Source of the DNA: Lentisphaeria bacterium
GTDB lineage: Bacteria; Verrucomicrobiota; Lentisphaeria; Victivallales; GWF2-50-93
Assembly (NCBI GenBank): GCA_020056205.1
Contig: JAGVIF010000170.1
Location: forward strand, 1 to 5,669
DNA length: 5,669 nt
Reading direction: 5' to 3'
Positions within the stretch are counted from its first letter, which is position 1; each line of letters begins with the position of its first letter. Of this stretch, positions 1-4,314 are shown piece by piece. Position numbers and translations under genes: made by a program. The notes under the pieces were generated by a model that ran no database searches, was not told where the DNA came from, and worked only from the letters and a program-made list of their open reading frames with translations.

Positions 1-30
1 GTTTTATCAAAACGAAACTAAATTGATAAA

Positions 31-58
31 ATCGGTGTTCATCGGTGTTCATCGGTGG
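31..58. repeat. Tandem 10-bp direct repeat (atcggtgttc type)
   Basis: Two perfect copies of atcggtgttc (31-40, 41-50) are followed by a third copy that diverges in its last bases (51-60). The array lies immediately upstream of, and runs into, the first open frame of the YD-repeat remnant. Iterated words of this kind are familiar as scattered non-coding repeats in several environmental bacterial lineages, so a dispersed repeat is more likely than a coding repeat. That interpretation comes from general experience and was not searched. Confidence 0.6.
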
Positions 59-533
59 TGAAGTTTCAAAGGAGAAGACCCGATTCCAAATCCAAATTCC
101 ATTTCGAAAACGGCAAGGCGAACTATGTCTACGGGTATGATGCAATTGGAAACAGGTTATTATTCTCGCACAAAGTCGAAGATCCCGGCCTGCCAGCGTC
201 GGGAGCACAGAGACACAAAGGTACTCATATAATAATTTGAATCAAATAGTTTCTGCGGACTTTGCGCAAGACTCTGCGAACTCTGCGGTAAAATCTTTCC
301 GGTACGATACGTATGGGAATCTTCTCAAAACTCCCGATGCCGAATACGTTTATGATTTAAGAGACAGGCTTTGCGAAGTTCGCAAGGCCGACGGCACGGT
401 GGTGAAGTACTCGTATGATGCTCTTGGACAAAGAATTGCATCGGAAGAAATCACCACGAAGGGCACGAATAATTTAGAAAACTTTTCTCCTTTCTATTTT
501 TCGCTTCCGCATTCCCGAACTCCCGAACTTTAG
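55..533 (+). pseudogene. Decayed YD-repeat (RHS-type) protein fragment, frameshifted
   Basis: Two frames carry YD-repeat signatures. The first (55-240, GTG at 55) contains YVYGYDAIGNRLLFSHK. The second contains YSYNNLNQIV from about 222, then FRYDTYGNLL, YVYDLRDRL and KYSYDALGQRI, and ends at TAG 531-533. The switch from one frame to the other falls between roughly 165 and 221, so an indel there has broken the gene. RHS/YD proteins are normally very large secreted or surface proteins, toxin carriers or adhesins, with dozens of such repeats. Here only about four remain, with no signal peptide, no RHS core and no C-terminal toxin. From about 451 the frame runs into low-complexity periodic words and has lost YD character. 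A functional product is unlikely. The family assignment of the remnant is fairly firm; its original length and role cannot be recovered. Confidence 0.75.
251..298. repeat. Periodic repeat word inside the YD-repeat remnant
   Basis: The stretch iterates the words tgcggact, tgcgcaagact, tgcgaact and tgcggtaaa at a period of about 9-11 bases. It translates in frame as SADFAQDSANSAVKSF, exactly between two YD repeats (LNQIV and RYDTYGNL). This resembles scattered ctgcg-type repeats seen in other environmental genomes. It may be an in-frame insertion into the linker between repeats. Copy number elsewhere in the genome is unknown. Confidence 0.45.
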
Positions 534-540
534 AACTTCT
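453..540. repeat. Two further periodic repeat words at the end of the YD remnant
   Basis: At 453-469 the word ccacgaagg/gcacgaa is iterated. At 513-538 an 8-base unit of the type cccgaact occurs as two exact copies and a third divergent copy (ttagaact). The reading frame continues through both and stops in the second block, so the last 25 or so residues of the remnant are encoded by repeat sequence and have no protein-like character. Confidence 0.45.
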
Positions 541-545
541 CAGTA

Positions 546-591
546 AAGTGTCGAAGATGAGCCTTAAGTCAAATTTCCGCACTCGACACTT
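546..591. repeat. 9-bp perfect inverted repeat over the 3' end of the mog-type gene
   Basis: Arms aagtgtcga (546-554) and tcgacactt (583-591) are exact reverse complements separated by 28 bases. The mog-type stop codon lies in the loop and the right arm is inside its coding sequence. There is no T-run after the stem on the minus strand, so a classical intrinsic terminator is not supported. The hairpin lies between convergent genes and could still mark the transcript end, or simply be one more dispersed repeat. Confidence 0.5.
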
Positions 592-1046
592 CCCTGCTCT
601 AAAACATCCAAAGCGTGGGGAATAACAGGCAAAATAATTTCCAAACACTCTTCAACGGCTTTTGGGCTGCCGGGTAAATTTACAATGAGACTTTTTCCCC
701 TCGATCCGGAAACTGCCCGTGAAAGTACAGACCTCTTATTTATTTTAAAAGATTCTATTCGGATAATTTCTGAAATTCCTGGTATCGGACGATCTATTGC
801 ATCACTTGTCGCTTCAGGAGTAATATCCCGATGAGAAAGACCCGTTCCGCCTGTCGTAAAGACAAGATTGCAGGCCTTATTATCCACAAAATTTATGATG
901 GCGTTGAAAATTTGTTCTTTTTCGTCCGGGACGACGCAGTACTCATACGAATCCGCTTTAACCAAAGCTCTTATTTTTTTTCCGCTCAAATCTTCCCGTT
1001 CCCCTTTTACCCCTTTATCGGAGACAGTTATTATTCCAAGCTTCAT
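564..1046 (-). CDS. mog: Molybdopterin adenylyltransferase, MogA/MoaB family
   Basis: A cytoplasmic enzyme of the Moco pathway. It activates molybdopterin by adenylylation (Mg-ATP dependent) so that MoeA can insert molybdate. The 160-residue protein shows the family fold markers in order: MKLGIITVSDKG at the N-terminus, the nucleotide/MPT-binding FTTGGTGLSHRDITPEAT (about 63-80, with Asp74 in the position of the Mog active-site aspartate), and LIVNLPGSPKAVEECL (about 120-135). Length is close to the usual 160-195. Its ATG overlaps the TGA of the upstream MOSC gene by 4 nt (ATGA), with GGAG about 14 nt upstream inside that gene, so translational coupling is likely. It is the last gene of the operon. 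The final residues, QGSVECGNLT, fall in the hairpin-forming repeat sequence and look foreign to the family. MogA and MoaB cannot be separated confidently from sequence alone, and some MoaB proteins share these motifs. Confidence 0.9.
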   Translation of the reverse strand: MKLGIITVSDKGVKGEREDLSGKKIRALVKADSYEYCVVPDEKEQIFNAIINFVDNKACNLVFTTGGTGLSHRDITPEATSDAIDRPIPGISEIIRIESFKINKRSVLSRAVSGSRGKSLIVNLPGSPKAVEECLEIILPVIPHALDVLEQGSVECGNLT

Positions 1047-1468
1047 AGAATTTTAATTTCATCTCCTTTTTTTATAACTCCCCCATTTAAGACCTTTGCA
1101 AAAACACCCTCTCTTGGCATTATGCAGTCGCCTGTTTGATAATAAATTTCGCATCTTTTAACACACTCTTTTCCAATCTTTGTAATTTCAATTTCAGTAT
1201 TGGCAATCTTTAAATGACGGCCAATGTTCAATGATATAAGATTGATCCCTTCGGTAATTATATTTTCCCCAAAGGCTCCGTCATCAAGCGTCAAACCTTT
1301 TTCCCGCATTTTAGCGATACTTTCAGAAGCCAAAAGACTTACCTGTCTATCTCCCCCCTTGGCATGAAAGTCTCCGGAAATCCCCAAATCTTTTACCAAC
1401 TCAACTTCCAGGGTGGAAAACTTCCGTCCCTTTTCTTTATTTATACAAGTTGCTTTTGTTTTTGGCAT
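1043..1468 (-). CDS. MOSC-domain protein, Moco-associated
   Basis: A 141-residue stand-alone MOSC domain, the fold of the C-terminal domain of Moco sulfurase, thought to carry or transfer sulfur to metal-pterin cofactors. Visible motifs are GDFHAKGGDRQVSLL (32-46), GAFGENI (64-70), and the conserved cysteine region CVKRCEIYYQTGDCIMP (102-118) followed by REGVFAKVLNGG. Cys102, Cys106 and Cys115 are the candidate functional cysteines. Small MOSC proteins of this type are commonly found beside moaC or mog genes, and sometimes fused to them. Here the gene starts inside the 3' end of moaC (28-nt overlap, different frame) and its stop overlaps the mog-type start by 4 nt. The N-terminal TKATCINKEKG matches the usual first beta strand of the family, which supports the chosen ATG. 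The exact substrate is unknown. Confidence 0.88.
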   Translation of the reverse strand: MPKTKATCINKEKGRKFSTLEVELVKDLGISGDFHAKGGDRQVSLLASESIAKMREKGLTLDDGAFGENIITEGINLISLNIGRHLKIANTEIEITKIGKECVKRCEIYYQTGDCIMPREGVFAKVLNGGVIKKGDEIKIL

Positions 1469-1896
1469 AATACGATATTTCCTATTTTCATTTTTTTATC
1501 AACAGCTTTGCACATATCATAAACAGTCAATGCCGCGAGCGAGACTGCGGTCAAAGCCTCCATTTCAACCCCTGTTTTGCCTGTGCACTTTGCTGTGGAA
1601 GTAATTTCTATACGGTCGTGAAAAATTTCACAATCAACTGAAATCTCATCTAATGTCAAAGGATGGCATAAGGGGATCAATTCCGATGTTTTTTTAGCGG
1701 ATTGGATACCGGCAATCTTTGCAACAGTCAAAACATCCCCTTTTTTGATCTGGTTTTCTTTAATAAGATCAATCGTCTCTTTGGCTAAATAAATAGATCC
1801 TTTTGCGACAGCAATTCTTTTTGATTCGGGTTTATTTCCTATATCAACCATTTTTGCCTTGCCTGTTTTATCTGTGTGGGAAAATTTATTTTTCAT
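1441..1896 (-). CDS. moaC: Cyclic pyranopterin monophosphate synthase MoaC
   Basis: Second step of Moco biosynthesis: it converts the 3',8-cyclo-GTP product of MoaA to cyclic pyranopterin monophosphate. The 151-residue protein carries KMVDIG (15-20), KKGD (51-54; Lys52 equals E. coli Lys51), AKIAGIQSAKKT, LIPLCHPL (73-80), TGKTGVEMEALTAVSLAALT (105-124) and YDMCKAVDK (126-134; Asp127 and Lys130 equal the catalytic Asp128 and Lys131). All catalytic residues are therefore present. The usual C-terminal tail with GGKSG is missing; the protein ends in LCQKQKQLV, where the downstream MOSC gene begins in another frame. It starts 1 nt after the moaA stop with a perfect AGGAGG 5 nt upstream of ATG, so it is probably well translated. 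Confidence 0.95.
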   Translation of the reverse strand: MKNKFSHTDKTGKAKMVDIGNKPESKRIAVAKGSIYLAKETIDLIKENQIKKGDVLTVAKIAGIQSAKKTSELIPLCHPLTLDEISVDCEIFHDRIEITSTAKCTGKTGVEMEALTAVSLAALTVYDMCKAVDKKMKIGNIVLCQKQKQLV

Positions 1897-1897
1897 T

Positions 1898-2701
1898 TTA
1901 TCCTCCTATCTGATACATTTCCCTGTTGTTAGATTTATAACCTTTTTCAGGTTTATGATTTATAACTTTCCCGATAGCTTCTTCCAGTGATTTTTCGGCT
2001 CTGACATTGACTTCAAAATCAGAGAAGAGACATGGGCGCAGTTTGCCGTCCGCCGTAAGTCTTATGCGGTTGCAAATAGCGCAATGCCCCCCTTCGCCCC
2101 CTTCGACCTTATAAAAGTCTCCGCTTTTTAAATTCATCTTTTTTATAAAACGAACCCCTAAGTTGTTTTCGTTCGCGAATTTCTTAAAATTTTCTTTCTC
2201 ATCGTCATTAAACCGATCAACTAAAACAACATTTAGTTTTATCTTTTCGAAGCCGGCGTCTTTTGCGGCCTTTATTCCTGCCAACGCTTCGTTTAAAATT
2301 CCGCCGCAAGTGATAGTTTCATACCTATCTTCTTTCAATGAATCCAAACTTATATTAAGGCGGGCAAGCCCCGCCGATTTTAAATCTTTCGCATATTGAG
2401 GGAGTAAAATCCCGTTAGTTGTCATGGCAAGCGTTTTCACTCCTTGGGCAGATGAGAGCATTTTAACAAGATCAACAATTCCTCTTCGAACAAGTGGTTC
2501 TCCTCCTGTTAAACGAAACTTATAAAAGCCAAGCTTTACGGCAGTTTTTACTATTTCCAAAATCTCTTCAAATCTTAAAATCTCATCATGTGATTTAAGC
2601 GTTATCCCCTCTTTTGGCATACAGTAAGTACAACGCAAGTTACACTTGTCTGTAACAGCAATTCTTAAATAATAAATTTCTCTGTTAAATTGATCTAACA
2701 T
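1898..2701 (-). CDS. moaA: GTP 3',8-cyclase MoaA, compact form
   Basis: A radical-SAM enzyme that starts Moco biosynthesis by rearranging GTP to 3',8-cyclo-7,8-dihydro-GTP. The SAM cluster motif is C20-x3-C24-x2-C27 (CNLRCTYCMP), followed by LTGGEPLVRRG (64-74), TTNG (94-97) and NISLDSL (116-122). The second, substrate-binding 4Fe-4S cluster is C207-x2-C210-x13-C224 within CAICNRIRLTADGKLRPCLF, and the essential C-terminal Gly-Gly is present (266-267). So every catalytic element is there, yet the protein has 267 residues against about 320-340 usually. The missing part lies between RFIKKM (184-189) and Cys207, where typical MoaA has the long loop including the PxxYYR region; only about 17 residues remain. 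It overlaps moeA by 17 nt. Full function is likely but the shortened lid is unusual. Confidence 0.93.
   Translation of the reverse strand: MLDQFNREIYYLRIAVTDKCNLRCTYCMPKEGITLKSHDEILRFEEILEIVKTAVKLGFYKFRLTGGEPLVRRGIVDLVKMLSSAQGVKTLAMTTNGILLPQYAKDLKSAGLARLNISLDSLKEDRYETITCGGILNEALAGIKAAKDAGFEKIKLNVVLVDRFNDDEKENFKKFANENNLGVRFIKKMNLKSGDFYKVEGGEGGHCAICNRIRLTADGKLRPCLFSDFEVNVRAEKSLEEAIGKVINHKPEKGYKSNNREMYQIGG
1902..1907 (-). promoter_or_regulatory. Strong Shine-Dalgarno for moaC inside the moaA stop region
   Basis: AGGAGG on the minus strand lies 5 nt before the moaC ATG (1894-1896) and is part of the codons for the terminal Gly-Gly of MoaA. It fixes the moaC start, and ties the moaC ribosome site to the functionally constrained GG tail of MoaA. 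Confidence 0.85.
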
Positions 2702-3872
2702 CTACAAAATCACCCTTTTTGAATTCTTTTACGCCTATATCAATCTTCATAACTCCATCGGCTTTTGTTAAAGCATGCATATGCGCCGACCCATGAAAAT
2801 CAATAGGGAGAATCCCTTCTTTTAAAATTCTTACCGGATAATATTGTTCTCCTTTTGTGTCACGCCGGTTAAAGTTGGAAAGGAGTTTGTATGGTTTCCA
2901 AGCGGAAAACTGCGCCAATCCCGCTACGGTTTCCATTTGGATTTTTCCGATGGCCGGAACTACAAACAGCTCAAAAACCATCAAGACGGAAACAGGGTTT
3001 CCCGGAAGTCCAAAAACTAATTTATTTTCTTTTACGCCAAAAGTTGTCGGTTTGCCGGGTTTAATGGCGACACGATTAAATAGAATCTTAACCCCGCAAT
3101 TTTTTAAGACTTCATGAACAAAATCATAATCTCCTACGGAAACTCCGCCCGACAGAATCAAAATATCGGATTTTTTCAATCCCTCTTGAACCATTTTCTT
3201 TGTTATAGAAAAATCATCTCCGGCGATTCCTAAATAAATAGAATCAAGTCCTAATCTTTTTAATTGAGACTGAAGCATAGGGCCGTTGCTATTTCTTATC
3301 TTCCCCAAGGCGGGTTTTTTATCAGGCTCAACAAGTTCGGACCCTGTGGAGATTATTGCGACGCGAGGTTTTTTATAAACGTTAACCTTTGTTTTTCCGA
3401 CTGTTGCCAGAATAGCTGTCTCTTGAGGCCTTATTTTTGTCCCTTCATTAAGGACTAACTCTCCTTTTTTAACATCTTCTCCTTTTAGGGAGACATTGGT
3501 TTTAGCATTGATATTGGATATTTGAAATTTGGTGTTGGAGAGTAGTTTTGTATTTTCAACCATTACGACCTTATCGGCGCCTTTAGGGAGCATTGCCCCC
3601 GTCATTATTTTTGAAGCCTGACCGGGCTTAATCCTTTTTTTAGGGACTTTACCCGCGGGAATATCTTCAATTACTTCAAAAGTTTCTGATTTGTCGCCTG
3701 AGTTTATCGCGAATCCGTCCATAGCGGATTTGTCAAACGGGGGGATATCAGTATCAGAATAAATCTTTTCCGCAAGAGTTCTTCCCAGGGAGTCTGAAAT
3801 ATCAATTTCTTCCTCTCCTATGCTTTTCGCATGATCTAAAATTATTTTTAACGCTTTTTTGGGTGGTATCAA
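2685..3872 (-). CDS. moeA: Molybdopterin molybdenumtransferase MoeA
   Basis: It inserts molybdate (or tungstate) into adenylylated molybdopterin, the last common step of Moco synthesis. The 395-residue protein has the normal length and all four domains. Visible motifs: IPPFDKSAMDGFA (43-55), KIMTGAMLPKGADKVVM (88-104), the MogA-like domain with VAIISTGSEL (171-180), GKIRNSNGPML (190-200), LSGGVSVGDYDFV (240-252) and AIKPGKP (269-275), then FGLPGNPVS (287-295), and domain IV ending in KKGDFVDV. It is first in the operon and overlaps moaA by 17 nt. The start is TTG (3870-3872), with GGGGA 8 nt upstream as the only Shine-Dalgarno candidate; the frame has no ATG before an upstream TAA at 3915-3917. 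Homology begins immediately at IPPKKALKIIL, so the TTG sits at the edge of the conserved region and next to foreign-looking sequence. Confidence 0.93.
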   Translation of the reverse strand: MIPPKKALKIILDHAKSIGEEEIDISDSLGRTLAEKIYSDTDIPPFDKSAMDGFAINSGDKSETFEVIEDIPAGKVPKKRIKPGQASKIMTGAMLPKGADKVVMVENTKLLSNTKFQISNINAKTNVSLKGEDVKKGELVLNEGTKIRPQETAILATVGKTKVNVYKKPRVAIISTGSELVEPDKKPALGKIRNSNGPMLQSQLKRLGLDSIYLGIAGDDFSITKKMVQEGLKKSDILILSGGVSVGDYDFVHEVLKNCGVKILFNRVAIKPGKPTTFGVKENKLVFGLPGNPVSVLMVFELFVVPAIGKIQMETVAGLAQFSAWKPYKLLSNFNRRDTKGEQYYPVRILKEGILPIDFHGSAHMHALTKADGVMKIDIGVKEFKKGDFVDVRSI

Positions 3873-3925
3873 GAGGCGGTCCCCACTTTTAAACCATTCT
3901 ATACTTAATTTATGTTATGCATTGC

Positions 3926-3976
3926 CTGCTACTTTTTTTTGTGGGGAATATCCCCTGATTATCAAACTCGTAGCAG
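3926..3976 (-). promoter_or_regulatory. Nested inverted repeat in the moeA leader (candidate RNA structure)
   Basis: On the minus strand an outer 7-bp stem, CTGCTAC (3976-3970) with GTAGCAG (3932-3926), encloses an inner 5-bp stem GGGGA/TCCCC with a 3-base loop (3955-3943) and a run of eight A. The structure begins about 50 nt upstream of the moeA start, where a leader element would be expected. I do not recognise a Moco riboswitch consensus or any other known motif. It may equally be the end of a mobile element. Both stems are short, so chance cannot be excluded. Confidence 0.3.
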
Positions 3977-4055
3977 TTTCCCTTCTTAGACTACATCTCC
4001 AATTTTTATTTTCAATTGTTGTTCTGTTTATGGATATTTCTGAGTGAGAATCGCT

Positions 4056-4121
4056 ATCCGGAATGCTAAGCCGACGGCGTGGAAAGATGGCTTCAATCCC
4101 CATCTTAACCCGTTTTTCGCG
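4056..4121 (-). pseudogene. Possible IS3-family transposase (OrfB) scrap
   Basis: The frame reads REKRVKMGIEAIFPRRRLS followed by IPD. This resembles the segment of IS3-type OrfB proteins just before the integrase core (typically RKRVxRLMRxMGIEAIYPKxxLSxP). Homology stops after IPD, where HKIYPYLL would be expected, and the frame upstream is closed by a stop near 4137-4139. Only about 22 residues match by eye and no DDE catalytic residues are present, so this would be a dead fragment at best. The family assignment rests on remembered consensus and needs a search. Confidence 0.4.
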
Positions 4122-4135
4122 CGAAAAACGGGTTA
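4106..4135. repeat. Perfect 30-bp palindrome
   Basis: Arm taacccgtttttcgc (4106-4120) is followed directly by its exact reverse complement (4121-4135). Transcribed from either strand it would fold into a long stem with a minimal loop. Neither side is followed by a T-run, so it is not a typical intrinsic terminator, although it could stop transcripts or block RNA decay downstream of hydE. A dispersed palindromic repeat within the surrounding mobile debris is the other option. Confidence 0.7.
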
Positions 4136-4190
4136 GTCACTTGTCCAAATATCGGGGGTACTCCTCTAAACAGCGTTTCGTGGACAGGCT

Positions 4191-4304
4191 CTAAATATCT
4201 TCAGCTATTATGCTGCCTACGGAATTTTGACTAAGAATATATTTCGGAAGGAATTTATGAATGCTATTTAAAACAGCTTTTAAAGCCTGTTCATAAGTTG
4301 TCAT
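4191..4304 (-). pseudogene. Truncated second moeA (N-terminal 37 residues)
   Basis: A short frame starting at ATG 4302-4304, 10 nt after the hydE stop, reads MTTYEQALKAVLNSIHKF and continues to SVGSIIAEDI before TAG (4191-4193). It aligns without a gap to residues 1-37 of the intact MoeA in this window. It shares Ala7, Leu8, Lys9, Leu12, Ile23, Ser28, Gly30, Ala34, Glu35 and Ile37, which is the usual MoeA N-terminal pattern (eeAl..il ... alGr.lAed). In MoeA the next residues would lead to PPFDxSAMDG; here the frame stops and foreign-looking sequence begins. The low identity (10 of 36) indicates a diverged paralogue and not a recent duplication. The rest of the gene is absent, so no activity is expected. 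Its position suggests it was once co-transcribed with hypC-hydE. Confidence 0.65.
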
Positions 4305-4314
4305 AGAAAAAGGG

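Larger units (their letters stand above)
3873..4190. other. Gene-free region with mobile-element debris
   Basis: These 318 bases between the moeA start and the truncated moeA stub contain no intact gene. They hold a possible transposase scrap (4056-4121), a perfect 30-bp palindrome (4106-4135), a tgtcca/tggaca inverted pair (4142-4147 and 4181-4186) and the nested inverted repeat before moeA. The region begins exactly where MoeA-like coding in the stub stops and ends at the first conserved codon of the intact moeA, so it reads as inserted material followed by decay. No clear target-site duplication was found. Any promoter for the Moco operon would have to lie here, but no convincing -35/-10 pair stands out. 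Confidence 0.5.

Noticed and set aside
31..58. CRISPR array
   Set aside because: The repeats are 10 bases and directly adjacent, with no spacers and no cas genes nearby.
546..591. Bidirectional intrinsic terminator between the convergent YD remnant and the mog gene
   Set aside because: The stem has a 28-base loop and no T-run on either side, so it is listed only as an inverted repeat.
1898..2701. moaA as a pseudogene because of its short length
   Set aside because: Both cluster motifs, the SAM-binding motifs and the Gly-Gly tail are intact in one frame inside a tightly packed operon.
3480..3545. Repeat-like stretch in moeA encoding NTKFQISNIN
   Set aside because: It resembles scattered ccaaatttcaaat-type words, but the distance between the flanking MoeA motifs (ENT to KGED) equals that in E. 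coli MoeA, so there is no insertion. Probably native sequence of low complexity.
3873..4110. Moco riboswitch upstream of moeA
   Set aside because: A leader RNA would be expected here, but I could not match the known Moco motif. Only two short stems are visible and they are reported as an unassigned structure.
4142..4186. tgtcca/tggaca as terminal inverted repeats of a complete insertion sequence
   Set aside because: The pair is only 6 bp and 45 bp apart end to end, with no transposase between. At most it is part of a degraded end.
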